From Onthophagus taurus (taxonomy: Eukaryota; Arthropoda; Insecta; Coleoptera; Scarabaeidae), in the NCBI RefSeq assembly GCF_036711975.1, contig NW_027248940.1, forward strand, positions 5,208,001 to 5,272,000: DNA of 64,000 nucleotides, written 5' to 3'. The position numbers and the translations under genes are program-made. This document shows positions 51,757 through 63,700 of the stretch, piece after piece; the stretch's first letter is position 1; each line of letters begins with the position of its first letter. The notes beneath the pieces were generated by a model, which saw only the letters and a program-made list of their open reading frames with translations, ran no database searches and was not told the DNA's origin.

Positions 51757-53432
51757 TTTTTTTTTCTATATTATGCATAGCTCAATTGCATAACACCTAG
51801 TAAATACATAGTAATTAGTTACTTATTTTTAACACTAAATTAAACTAGATAATGTTTTGCAGCTTTTCCCAGTGGTCCAGTCTGGTTTACCCATAATATA
51901 GATAAATATTGTCATATTTTTACCGTTTTAAGACCAAAATGCAAAAACGCGCACACTGCGATACGCGGAACACACGTATTGGGTATTATTGTTTTTGTTA
52001 TAATTCCGCACTATTGCTCGCGTTTGAATCGACTAGGGCACTAGGTCACTAAATCGAACGGCTTCATCCGCTGAAGGCGACGCAGGACATCCTCGTTGTC
52101 GAGAAGCTGGATGGCCTCGATGTTGGGATGATCATACATTCTCTTCTCATGTTTACATGCGAATGATGCAATTTCTGATGACACCGATGCTACTTTCAAG
52201 TCGCGATGGAGGTCGGTGTTTCTTATATACCAGGGTGCATTCACTATGCACGTTACTACTTTGTTCTGGAATCCTTGAATCAGACTTGCATTTGTCTTGC
52301 AGGTACAACCCCACAGTTGGATTCCGTATGTCCATTTTGGTTTTAATACTTACTTGTATATTAACAACTTGTTTTTTAGTGATAGCGTTGATTTTCTGCC
52401 AATAAGCCAATATAGGTGTCTAAATTTGATATCAAGTTCCTCACGTTTTTTTTTGACGTGAGCTTTCCATTTGAGTTTGGCATCCAGCGTCATACCAAGA
52501 TATTTTGCGGTGTCGGCGTAAGGGATTGCATTGCCATTTATGTGTACTGGGACATAGTTTATTTTCTTGTAAGTAAAGTTTATATATGTCGATTTATTTG
52601 TATTTAGTTTTATTAGTCATCGTTTGGTCCAGTTTTCTATTGAATTTAATGCCAATTGTAACTTATTTGCTGCAACTACTTCATTTTCTGCAACAGCCAA
52701 GATCGCTGTGTCGTCTGCGAATGTAGCTGTTAAAGTTTCTGGTACCTGAGGAAGGTCGAATGTGTAGAGTAAGTACAATGTTGGGCCAAGCACACTTTCT
52801 TGAGGAACTCCGGCTCGTATTTCATGTATTGGTGAATAAGCGTTTTCGTATTTTACTCTATAATATCGATCAGAAAGATATGATTTTAGTAGTTGACTAT
52901 ACGTTGATGGTAGTATTTGGTCTAGTTTGTAATTTAAACCATCTAACCAGACTTTGTCGAAAGCTTGTGCAACATCCAAAAATATGGCGGAGCAGACTTT
53001 ATTTTCTTCCATTGCTATTTCGATAATATTCGTTATTCTATGCACTTGGTCTATTGTTGCATGTTTATTCCGAAACCCAAATTGATGTGTTGGTATTAGG
53101 GCTTTTTCTTCTATGACAGGTTTTAGTCTTTTTAATAGTAATTTTTCAAGCAGTTTTGATAGTAAGGGTAATAATGAGATTGGCCTATATGATGTAACAT
53201 CTGTGGGGGGTTTACCAGGTTTTGGTATCATTATTATTTCAGCATACTTGGGAAGTATTTCTGTTTAAAAGCAGCATTAATTATGTGTAATAGTTTTGTA
53301 ATCGCCCGTTTTGGTAGATGTTTCAATGTTTCTCCATTAATTAGGTCATAGCCTACTAATTTCTTCATATTTAGTTTTTGTATTTCATAATACAGTTCTT
53401 TCATTCTTACACATGGTATATTACTCTACTGA
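51757..53432 (-). mobile_element. Jockey-clade element J2, 5'-truncated, 12-bp target duplication
   Basis: The 12-mer TTGTACTACAAT flanks it exactly (51745-51756 and 53433-53444), and a poly(A) tail (plus-strand T-run at 51757-51765) follows the 3' UTR. It begins in the linker and carries RT. Insertion is into a type-A S1 monomer, so the satellite is older than this insertion. Confidence 0.92.
52041..53400 (-). pseudogene. Reverse transcriptase of J2
   Basis: Minus-strand parts are the linker end (KLNMKKLVGYD-type phrase, about 53370), then MIPKPGKPPTDVTSYRPISL, HQFGFRNKHATIDQVHRI, FLDVAQAFDKVWLDGL, RAGVPQESVLGPTLYLLYTF and FADDTAIL (53231-52620). After a frame change come YADTAKYLGM and a C-terminal NAPWYIRNTDLHRDLKVASV segment to FDLVT (stop 52041). 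The GVPQGS motif reads GVPQES. This is the clade of the Drosophila element jockey. At least two frameshifts are present between RT and C-terminus. Confidence 0.88.
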
Positions 53433-54406
53433 TTGTACTACAATTGCTGATAATATCGTAATAATTTATTAAAATCCCTATTTGTTATGATTTTATGAAA
53501 ATTATTGATAATGATAGTTTCTCCAAAAAAATGAAAAAATGCATTATTACGTTTATAAATTAATATCTCAAAAACTAAAATATATTTCGAAAATCCGTTT
53601 CTTTCATTGGAAAGCCAACAATTTGTATTGCAAATGCTGATAATTTCATCAGAATTTATGAAAACAACGATTTATTACGTTTTCTTGAAAATATTGTGAT
53701 ATTAATTGTTCTCGTTATGTTTAAAAACTTATTTTTCAAAAACTTAAAGGTATTTCGAGAATCCGTTTTTTTCATTGGAAAGCCTGTAATTTGTATTGCA
53801 AATGCTGATAATTTCGTAAGAATTTATTAAAACAACGATTTATTGCGATTTTTTGAAAATGAATGAAAATAATTGATTATCCCGAAAAAAATGAGAAAAT
53901 GCCTTTTGTTAAAAAGTTAATATATCAAAAACTAACAGATATTTTGAAAATTCGTTTCTGTCATTGGAGAGCTTATAACTTGTACTACAATTGCTGATAA
54001 TATCGTAATGATTTATTCAAATGCCTATTTGTTATGATTTTTTGAAAATTATTGAAAATAATTGTTTCTCCAAAAAAATGAGAAAGTGTATTATTACGTT
54101 TATAAATTAATATCTCAAAAACTAATAGATATTTCGAAAATCCGTTTCTTTCATTGGAAAGCCAACAATTTGTATTGCAAACGCTGATAATTGCATAAGA
54201 ATTTATTAAAACAACGATTTATTACGATTTTTTGAAAATGAATGAAGATAATTGTTTATTCCGAAAAAGATGAGAAAATGCCTTCTGTTAAAAAGTTAAT
54301 ATCTCAAAAACTAACAGATATTTTGAAAATCCGTTTCTGTCATTGGAGAGCTTATAAGTTGTACTACAATTGCTGATAAAATCGTAATGATTTATTAAAA
54401 TCCCTG

Positions 54407-54690
54407 TGTTAATTATTTGTTATTTTATTAATCATATATTTTTTATTATATGTATTTACCCTCATGTTATCAAGTTATCCGTTGCACGGCGTAAAAATTG
54501 ATTCGTCGTCAACGCGACATTCGTCGTCAACGCGATAACAAACAAAACAAAAATATAAATATAATTATTCACAACTCGAACGCACGTCTTTCAATGTTTG
54601 GCTGTTGCAAACAAATAAAAATAAGGTATTTTTCACGAAAGAAGTTTTTCAACCAGTGCAACCCAGAGAAACCCAGATATTATTTAAACA
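54407..54690. mobile_element. Solo LTR, 284 bp, 5-bp target duplication
   Basis: The block begins TGTTAATTATTTG and ends TATTTAAACA (TG...CA), with CCCTG immediately outside both ends (54402-54406 and 54691-54695). Removing it and one CCCTG restores the S1 phrase AAATCCCTGTTTGTTATG. Inside is a direct duplication of ATTCGTCGTCAACGCGA. No internal region or partner LTR is present, as expected after LTR-LTR recombination. Confidence 0.8.
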
Positions 54691-54784
54691 CCCTGTTTGT
54701 TATGATTTTTTGAAAATGATTGTTTCTCTAAAAAAATTAAAAAATTCATTATTACGTTTATAAATTAATATCTCAAAAACTAAA

Positions 54785-55395
54785 AGAAACATTCTAGTTG
54801 ATGATATAATATAAAAATTATTAGGTAATATTATTAAAATTTCCAGGAAAAAAATATTAAAGGGGAAGCTGTCAAATTTATGAATCAAAGACAACAACAT
54901 TGTCAAAAAATCCTATCGACCGTATTTTTAAGAATTATGATATAATATGTATGTCTAATTGATGCCTAAACATTCTAGTTTATGATATGATATAAGAATT
55001 ATAGGATAATATTATTAAAATTTCCTGTAACAAAATTTTAAAAATTAAACTGCCAAATTATGAAAATTATACGAAATTTGACAAATTCTTTTATAATTCT
55101 TTACTTCAAATTTCAATAATATTATCTAATACTTTTTATATCACATCATAAACTAGAATCTTTAAGCTTCAATTTAACATATATATCATATCATGCTTCT
55201 TAAAAATACAATTGATACGTTTTTTTGAAAATTTCGTATTATCCTTTAGTAATAAATGTATCAATTGCTTCTTTAATAATTTTTTCCTCGAAATCTTAGT
55301 AATATTATCTCATAGTTTTTACATCACATCATAAACTAGAATCTTTAAGCTTCAATTTAACATACAAATCATATCAGTGTCTCGTTATACAATAT
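54785..55395. repeat. Inverted pair of S2 satellite copies
   Basis: 54785-55070 carries S2 in plus orientation (ACATTCTAGTTGATGATATA, ACATTCTAGTTTATGATATG). 55085-55395 carries it in minus orientation (CATAAACTAGAATCTTTAAG twice, about 200 bp apart). The pair lies just upstream of the cytochrome b5-related gene. Confidence 0.75.
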
Positions 55396-55557
55396 CTACA
55401 TATTTATTTTATTTATCCACATTTTCTGTCAACAAATCTCACACTTAACATTTTAATCTTTAACCTCTCTTTATCATTTTTTTAAACCAACTTGTTGATG
55501 CGCTATATTAATCCCAACTTTTAATATCACTCCTCATTTTACATTCAATAAATCATC

Positions 55558-56995
55558 ATGCCCCCGAACAACACCCAAGAATTAGGCACAATCGGTTTCA
55601 AATCACGAATTCCCGGATTCGGCGTCAAAGAAAAAAGTTCTCGAGTTTGGCTAAACGGAAGAAAACAAATCGACGGGGCCGAAAACGTTTTTTGGAGAGT
55701 CCACGATGGACTTTATGATTTAACCGGGTTTATTAAAAACCATCCCGGAGGATCACAATGGTTAGAATTAACACAAGTAAGTTGGTGCTTTAATAATTAA
55801 TTAATTTAAAGGATTAAAGATTAAAAAATTTTTGTTTTTAGGGAACTGATATAACCGAAGCTTTTGAGGCACATCATTTGAGTGAAAAGCCAGAAAAATT
55901 ACTTGAAAAGTTTTATATCAAGGATGCTATAACTGAGAGGGTGTCACCTTACACTTTTAAAAGAGATGGGTTTTATAGGACACTAAAAAAACGAGTTGGA
56001 ATTATTTTAAAAGATACTCCAAAAATCCCGATAACGATTTCAAAATTTTATGCAGATTCTTTATTAATTTTAACATTTTTAACATCGTTATTAGCATGCA
56101 ACTTTGGAAATTATTTCCTTGTTGGATTATCCGGATTTTTTCTCGCAACCGTTATCATCTCAGCTCACAATTATTTCCATCAAGCCGATAATTTTAGGAT
56201 GTTTTATTTCCAATTAGGATTTCAAAGTGTTAAGTACGTCGATTAAAAAAAAATTAACACATTTATCACAATTTTTTTTATAGAGAATGGAGAGTTAGCC
56301 ACGCTTTAAGCCACCATTTATTTCCAAACACCATAATCGACATGGAGATGTACATTTTTGAGCCATTAGCAACGTATTTTCCAAAAAATAAATCTTTTTT
56401 GAAGCGTTATTTACCCTGGTTGGTTTCACCATTGATTTGGTGTTTAGTTTTTCATGGAAGTTTCTTTTTAAGGCTCCGCGAATTCTTTAAATACAACAAA
56501 AAAGAATTTAATATTTCCTATTTAATTCCATTTTCTTTACCGATTTTTCTTGTAACTTTCTCAAATCAACCAGTAATAACTTGTTTTTATTTTTGGACTT
56601 GTATCATTTTATCCGGTTCGTTTATTTTCGCTATCATTGGAATTAATGCAGCACATCATGCTCCTGATATCTTCCATGATGGTGATGCTGCGAGGAATGA
56701 AAAAGATTTTGGGATAGCTCAATTAGATGCAGTTATGGATCGCGAGGAGATTTTGGGGTCGCATTTATGGACTTTGACCACTTTTGGGCAACACGCTCTT
56801 CACCATCTTTTCCCAACGATCGATCATGGATTGTTGAAGTTTATTTACCCAGTGTTTGAGGAGACCATGAATGAATTTGGTGTTGGTTTGAGGTTATCAA
56901 ATAGTTTTAAGTTGATGAAGGGGCAATTTAGACAAATTGCTAAAGTTGAACCGAATTTAATTCCTCCTGGATTTGATTTAATAAAAAATAAATAA
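55558..56995 (+). CDS. Cyt-b5-r: Cytochrome b5-related protein (b5 domain fused to a fatty-acid-desaturase-like domain), three exons, 440 aa
   Basis: Exons are 55558-55776, 55842-56233 and 56284-56995. Junctions are CAA|GTAAGT...TTAG|GGA (phase 0) and AA|GTACGT...ATAG|A (phase 2), giving SVKEWRVSHALSHH. Residues 1-110 form a cytochrome b5 domain with heme-ligand His in NHPGGSQWL and a second His in EAFEAHHL. The rest is a membrane desaturase-like domain with hydrophobic stretches (LLILTFLTSLLACN, FFLATVIISAHN, YFWTCIILSGSFIFAIIGI). Its histidine boxes are HNYFHQ, SHALSHH and GQHALHHLF. Length and order match the insect Cyt-b5-r family (Drosophila about 436 aa). Its exact substrate is not known to me. 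No stops; this is the clearest conserved single-copy gene here. Confidence 0.93.
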
Positions 56996-56999
56996 AAAT

Positions 57000-57569
57000 T
57001 TTGTGAAATTATATCTTATTTTTGTGTGATCTACCACTCTACAGAAGTATTTACTTGCCAATTGGATTGGCATGATAAATTTAGATTGAAAATCTTGCCG
57101 AATTGTGCTACAATATTTATACACCAGCAAAAGAAATAAATGCAAAAAAATTTGCACGACTATATTCTGTTAACCAAACAGATGCAGTGAACCTGAGCGA
57201 AGCCACGCTTATTTCCCTCACTATTGCACAATAATTAGTTTCACATACAAGAAAAAATACATACATACAAAGAAAGAAAGTTCCCTTAACGATTCTTTGT
57301 CTGAGGGAGCTGTCTATCCATCCACAAAGGGTAGGAGGACCATTTTGGTCAGTCAAAGCCTCGTCAATAACCAAGAAGGTCGTCTTATCAAAGGCAGACA
57401 GTTTCAACGACAGGTGAAAGGTGAAAAACTGTTTATTGCCCACCTCATTTTGTCCTGCGTGCAGATCTTCTGTAGTCGGTGTGTGGTTGGTGTCTCCATG
57501 AGCTACTATAGAGTCTACCGAACCTGGTACACATTTATTAGTTAATATTGTGATCACCTCGTTATATAA
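57000..57569. other. 3' flank of the cytochrome b5-related gene, no recognised gene
   Basis: An AATAAA overlaps the desaturase stop codon. A 146-codon minus frame (57557-57117) has no recognisable domain or initiation context and probably reflects low stop density. The adjoining Tc1-like fragment suggests it could be part of a decayed transposon. Confidence 0.35.
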
Positions 57570-58100
57570 AGTAAAAATTTTGTAAATTGGGATGATCTGA
57601 CTAAATTCGAATCAGTTTTGGAGGAAATTTCCTCTTCCGAGGAAGAATCGTTCCCCACATCAATTGTTAGCCGCTCCATTCTGACCTCGGTCCATCGCTC
57701 CATCGTCGACCTGCCACAATTTTTCTTCCTCCCCTTTGGCATGACGAATAGCATTCCTCCAATTACCTACAGAAACATTGCTTACAGCTTGTTGAAATAA
57801 TGGGTGCAGATCTTTCATTTTAAATGATATATTATATCTTGCAACTCCTCCTTTTATTAATTCAACGGGGTTTAATTCACAATCATATGGGGACAATCGC
57901 CCCCATTTCATAATGTTCATCCCATTATCATAATTCTAGAATACTCTAGGACTCCAGGAATACTCCAGGACTAGTGGGTATCTTCTCTGTATTTCGGCTA
58001 TGATATGAAACCATCTTTCGAACACTTCAGCATTCATCTTATCATGATAATTTCCAGTCTTTTTTGACTCAAAACAGAGCAAACCATAATGAGATTCAGA
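57570..58100 (-). pseudogene. Tc1/IS630-like (DDE_3) transposase fragment
   Basis: The minus strand reads HYGLLCFESKKTGNYHDKMN and AEVFERWFHII (about 58090-57990), then after a loss RLSPYDCELNPVELIKGGVA and FKMKDLHPLFQQAVSNVSVG-NW (57905-57750). The PYDCELNPVEL block matches the region around the last catalytic acid of this class. The middle is deleted and frames differ, so it is dead. No terminal repeats were found. Confidence 0.7.
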
Positions 58101-58335
58101 TTCTAGTTTATGATATAATATAAAAATTATAAAATAATACAATAAAAATTTTGAAAAAAAATTGTTAAAGAGGAAGCTGTCTAATTAATGAATCAAAAAT
58201 TATATGAAATTGTCAAAAAATCATATCATCTGTACTTCTAAAAATTATGATATAATACATATGTTAAATTGTAGCTTAAACATTTTAGTTTATGATATGA
58301 TACAAAAATTATCATTTTTAATATTAAAAATAATA
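58085..58335 (+). repeat. S2 satellite copies beside the piggyBac element
   Basis: TTCTAGTTTATGATATAATA at about 58091 and TTTTAGTTTATGATATGATA at about 58285 mark one and a half S2 monomers. The piggyBac element is inserted at a TTAA at the edge of the second monomer. Confidence 0.75.
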
Positions 58336-58339
58336 TTAA

Positions 58340-60798
58340 CCCTAGGATGTTTAACTACCTAATAGGTGGTAAGTGACCCTACTGGGCCTCGCGAGGCCCA
58401 TAAGCCATGGTCAGTTGTCCTTACGATTTTCGTCCAGCTAAGTGTCCCATCGAAAGCTGCTATTGGGTAGATCTATTGTATGACGCTATAGCTGTATGTG
58501 GGTGTCATTATTAGGGGGTCTCTTAACAGGGTGGTGCAGTTGGGATGCTTTAGTAAAATTACTATTTTTGTATGGTTAACTTTAAACTTTAATAGATTTA
58601 TTTATTAGTTAACTAGTTAATAGTTAACTACAAATAAACAGAAATGAATTGTTATCGTATAGTTTTCTAAATTTATGATTCTTTAGCAGCACAGTCATGG
58701 CACAGACAAATTTTCCTCATAGAGCCGTGTTCAAGGCACATGAATTTTTTACATTTTTCACACGACAAGAACGTTTTGCGCCGCTTTTTCTTGTGCTGAG
58801 GATTGCACCACAGTCCTTTCGTTCTTTTTTTGCTGGTGGTGCGGATGTGCTTGGTGCTGGGTATTGTTCAAGGTAATGCGACGGTGTCTGTAATAATAAA
58901 GGTAGAATTAGGAATATATAATACTTTATTTTTTATAATTACTTACAAAAACATGAAATTTTGCCATAGGTGCACTGATATTAGGCCAGCGGCTAACGTG
59001 ACTATTCATTGCTCTATTCTCCATGTGAGGAGTAACCAACTGAGATGTCAAAACCGTTAGGAATTCACGACGTTTATCCGTTTTGCGTGATGGTTGGAAA
59101 GAATTGTGAATAATAAATGATGCCAGTCCAGCGACATCTAACATATTATAAAACAAGGCTAATGGCCAACGGTTTGTGCCACGCTTGCAAGAGTAGCCAC
59201 TGAGCATCTGGTCCATAGTATCGACACATGCTTTATTTTCGTTGTAATCTAGAATTTGATAAGGCTTAGATTTGTTGGCATTGTCGACGTTGGATGCATA
59301 ATGCTCGGTTGAGAGTAAAATGACTCCTCCGGGACAAACCGTTTGTTGGATCGGACAGTGCCCACAATTGCGAGTTTCAATGTACGCAGTTCTTCAGCCA
59401 AGTCCAAAGAAGTGAAGAAATTGTCGCAATAAATTGTACGACCGGTTCCATGGAATTTTCGTACCAAAGATAACACCACTCGCTTGCCCTGCTGCACATC
59501 TCGTAAGGCGCCTGCCAATTTACCGGTGTATATCTCACCCTTTAGTGGATAACTGTTCTTCGCATCACAAATCCACCATACCTTGATTCCATATTTAGCC
59601 GGCTTCGAAGGGATGTAATGTGTGAAGCGCGTGCGACCTCGATATGGAAACAATTGCTCATCAACAGTGAGATTCGCTGATGGCACGTACGCGCGTTCCA
59701 AATTGGTGTTTAGCATTATCCAAAGGTCGTCGATGGCTGCACTTTTACTCAATGCCTCACGATCCGGTCGCGTGTTTCCGTTGTCAAACCGAATGTAGCG
59801 GCTGAGGGACATCGTAGCTTTGTAGATGTCACGGTGATACGGCTTCCAAAGTTCTTTAGCTGGCTGTGTATTCGAATTGAACATACCAGCAAATAATAAT
59901 AATCCGAAGAACGCGTACATCTCATTCTCGTTTGTTTCTGTCCAAACTCTTGCAGTCGAATCAGGATGGGCTATATTCCAATCGCGTATGATGCCAGATG
60001 CTTTGCGATTTGTTTCGCAAACAATTAGATTAACCATCTCCGGAGTAACAAATTGCTTGAATATGCTGATTGGACTGGCAAAAACTTGCTGCATAACTGG
60101 GGTAGGACCACATCTGGCAACAACTGGAACATTGTGTGCATGCGGACGGTATCTTGCCGGTGGATTTTTCATCCAAACAACCCCAACTTTGGATGTGTAA
60201 AATTCGCCAACGGGCAATTGTGAATTATTCACAGTAACCGCCTGTCCTTCGACAACTTCTTCCTCTTCTTCATCACTATCGTCACTGTCCACCGCAATAT
60301 TCTTCTCAATGTGCAACTTTTCTTCAGCATCGGACGCCGCTTCATCAGGGGGAATATAGTCTTCATCAGCATCATCACCTCCGAACGGATCATCTTCTTC
60401 ATCCTCGATATTCTCACTCGCAAAAAACGCGGCCAGTCTGTCCTCAGTGAGCTGCTACCGGTCTCTCGAAAGTCTAGAAAATCTTTCACGCCTATTTAGA
60501 ACCATATCAAAGTCTTCCCACACTTCGTCGCTTATTCCCGACATTTCAAATGGTACAAAGCAAGAAAACCGAAGAGCACAAAAAACACAGTAAAAATGCA
60601 ACACAAAGTATGTTTACCCGATCAATGCCAAAAGAAAACTACACACAAGAGTTTTACACATACACATATGGCGGCATACAGTCGCCAAACGTGATCAATC
60701 GTGTTTGAACACGTTTTGTTGGCAACTTATATACGTTTCCCATAGATTGAACGGACGAGCCTTGTGAGGCCCAGTGGGTACACTTACCACCTTGATAC
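58340..60798 (-). mobile_element. piggyBac element, right end cut by a hAT insertion
   Basis: The left end is TTAA (58336-58339) followed by CCCTAGGATGTTTAACTACC. Subterminal sequence AGGTGGTAAGTGACCC ... GGGCCTCGCGAGGCCC has an inverted counterpart near 60765-60795 (GAGGCCCAGTGGGTACACTT, ACCACCTTGAT). The right terminus and its TTAA are not seen. At 60799 a hAT terminus begins, so the missing end should lie beyond that insertion, outside the window. Confidence 0.85.
58673..60544 (-). pseudogene. piggyBac transposase, one stop and frameshift
   Basis: The start is at 60544 (MSGISDEVWEDFDMVLNRRE). A TAG follows at about 60457 (just after LSRDR), and the acidic region ENIEDEEDDPFGGDD continues in frame. 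The core (60316-59249) has SAAIDDLWIMLNTNLE, LTVDEQLFPYRGRTRFTHYI, VWWICDAKNSYPL and FHGTGRTIYCDNFFTSLDLA, containing the family's three aspartates. A one-base frame change near 59320 leads to STEHYASNVDN and TMDQMLSGYSCKRGTNRWPL (catalytic-region Asp). The C-terminal cysteine-rich domain (CEKCKKFMCLEHG...CLCHDC) ends at 58673 after another frame change near 58920. Dead, but recently so. Confidence 0.88.
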
Positions 60799-63700
60799 CA
60801 GGGGCGGCGCGATGCGGTAAGCAAGCTAAGCACCGCATGGGGGCGCATTATAACGGGGGCGCATTATAACGGGGGCGCCAACGCCGCCAACGTAGACCTC
60901 AATAATAAAAATTATTTAAAAAAATTATTAAAAAAGAAGTAATAATAAAATATTGGCATTTTTCATATGCATGTATGTACGGTATATTAAGATAATTATT
61001 ATTTTGTATACATTATTTCTAAAAAAAAGTCTATACGACGACTAGGCGCTCTTTTGGAGCCCTGCGTCTGGCGTCGCGTCGCCGTATAGTCGCGTCGTTG
61101 CGTCGCGTTTAGGGATTTCTAAAGAACAACTCGACTTGTTATTTAGATTTGCACATTAGTTTGTGTACTCTGGGTGTAAAGTGTATCTCCTCTCGAAATC
61201 CATTGTTTATTTGTGAATTGTTCATCCGTAAATAGGTAAGTTTATGTTAGGTGTTATATTTACATTAAATTTATGAAATTAAAAAATAACCTGTAGTTGT
61301 CACCTAAAAATGTCGAAAAAACTTTCCGGATATCAAAATCGAAAACGCAAAGCGACCAGAGAATTGGAGTTGGAAAAACAAAGAGACGATATAAAGAAAT
61401 ATTTGATGACAAAAAATGAAGTTTTACCAGTTCCTTCGAATGAAAATCTACGTGAAGATCAACTACCGGCATCTCAAAGCCATTTTGCAGACAAAAGCGC
61501 ACAACATACTAAATCTCCTGAACCTGAAATCGAACCGCAGGGAGCATCTTCTGAAGAAACCTTATCCACATCAACAAAATTTCTGATTACTGATGATACA
61601 CCAACATTAAATGTTTTGAACAATCACCAAGATCCAGCTACATGGCCTCCAATAAATTAAAAAGTAAGAAAACTTTTAATTCAATTCGGACCGACAAAGA
61701 AACAAAACGTATTGTACCCATCTGACGATAACGGAAGAAAATTCAGCGATACATATTATGATCGTAAAATGCCAAATTCGAAATCTGTTCCTAGAGACTG
61801 GTTAATGTACTCGGAAAAAAGCAATAGCGTATTTTGTTTTTGCTGTAAATTGTTTACCTGTCACTCATTGGAGAATATTAATACAAGCCGCCTAATTACA
61901 ACTGGATGTTCTAAATGGCAAAATTTGTCACAAACTTTACATAGTCATGAAACATCTTTAGCTCATTTAAACAACTTTAAACAATGGGTTCATTTAGAAC
62001 GTGCGTTGAAATCAAAACGAACAATTGATCAACAACAAGAAAAATTATTTGAGTTGGAAAAACAGCACTGGCGTGCGATTTTAGAAAGATTTATTGAAAT
62101 TATAAAATATTTATGTAAACAATGTCTTCCCTTGAGAGGAAAATCAGATCAATTATTTGTTAGAAATAATGGGCATTTTTTACAACTTGTACAATTACTG
62201 GCAAAATTTGATGTGACTATGTCTAGTCATCTTCAAAAAACGTTACAAAAGAAATCTGTGCATTATATGAGTATAGACGTACAGAATGAATTAATTGCTT
62301 TATTAGCTAAAAAAATTAAAGAAAAGATTTTATTGTTAATTCAAAAGGCAAAATATTTTTCAATTATATTGGATTGTACTCCGGATATCAGTAATACTGA
62401 GCAAATGACCATTATTATAAGATTTGTGTCAACTGATAACCAAGTTCAGATTCAAGAACATTTTCTTGGTTTCATTGACATCAAAGATTCAACTGGTGAA
62501 GGTTTAACCAATTATATAATAGAAAAAATTAAAGAATTTAATTTAGACATCAGCAACTTGCGTGGCCAAGGTTATGACAATGGTGCGAACATGAAAGGGA
62601 AAAACAATGGATTACAGAGACACATTCTTAAATATTAATTCCAGAGCTTGCTTTACCCCTTGTTCTGCTCACTCCCTAAATTTAGTAGTCAAGGATGCCG
62701 CTAACTGCAACCACCAAACTATTACGTTTTTCGGAATTGTTCAAGAAATATATAATTTTTTTTCGGCATCAACTAAATGATGGGATATTTTGAAAAAATG
62801 TGTACCAAATTTAACATTAAAACCATTGTCCGATACTCGTTGGGAGTCTCGTGTTGAAGCTTTAAAACCATTGCGATTCCAAATTGGTGAAATTTACGAC
62901 GCTTTGTTTCAAATTAAGGAGAATGAAAAAATGGATAACCAAATCAAATGTCAGGCTAGAATTTTGTGTTCCAAAATTGCCAATTTTCACTTTGTATGCT
63001 CATTAGTACTGTGGTATGATATACTTAATAGAGTAAATGTAGTTAGCAAACTCCTGCAGAAGATCGAAATGGATGTTGGAACCGCTTTAAAAGCTATAAA
63101 TAATTTAACTACTTACGTAAAAAATTACCGCACTGATGAAGGTTTTCAAAATCTAATAGAAACCTCATCCGATTTAGCTACCATACTCGAAATACCTACT
63201 GACTTTCAAATCTTAGGTAACGTACGAAAAAGAAAACAAAAACGACAATTCGATTATGAACATAAGGATGAAACCCCACAAACACCAAGCGAGATGTAAT
63301 TTTAGATACAACTATAAATTCCCTAGAAGAAAGATGCGAACAGTTAACAGTTCATAATAATTATTTTAATTTTTTACATAATTTAGGAAATTTACCGACT
63401 TTAAATACAACCGATCTTAAAAAACATTGCGACGACTTAGAGCTATATCTTACAGATGGAAAAGATAAGGATATAATTTCTACCGAATTATTTAATAAAT
63501 TACTTTGTTTTAAAGACATATTCCTAACAGAATTAAATTCAATTAATACCCCTTTCAGTGCACTACGTTATATTTATAAAAATAATTTAGAAACATTGTA
63601 TGTTAACTTAAGTATCGCTTTACGGGTTTTATTAACGCAACCGGTAACAGTTTCAAGTGGGGAACGATCGTTTTTACGGTTAAAAATTATAAAAACCTAT

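Larger units (their letters stand above)
50640..54785 (-). repeat. Satellite S1, reverse arm, about 11 monomers, with two insertions
   Basis: Monomers of about 187 bp run in the opposite orientation, anchored by GAAAATCCGTTTCTTTCATT or GTTTCTGTCATTGGAGAGC at about 50800, 50995, 51180, 51373, 51560, 51710, then 53590, 53765, 53948, 54138 and 54330. A and B types alternate as in the forward arm. A Jockey copy (51757-53432) and a solo LTR (54407-54690) interrupt it; S1 continues after each without loss. Confidence 0.9.

Noticed and set aside
48470..54785. Repeat array as a CRISPR array
   Set aside because: Monomers are about 187 bp, contiguous and without spacers, in a eukaryotic context.
57117..57557. 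Minus-strand 146-codon frame downstream of the desaturase-like gene
   Set aside because: No domain, no credible start and irregular composition; probably chance or decayed transposon.
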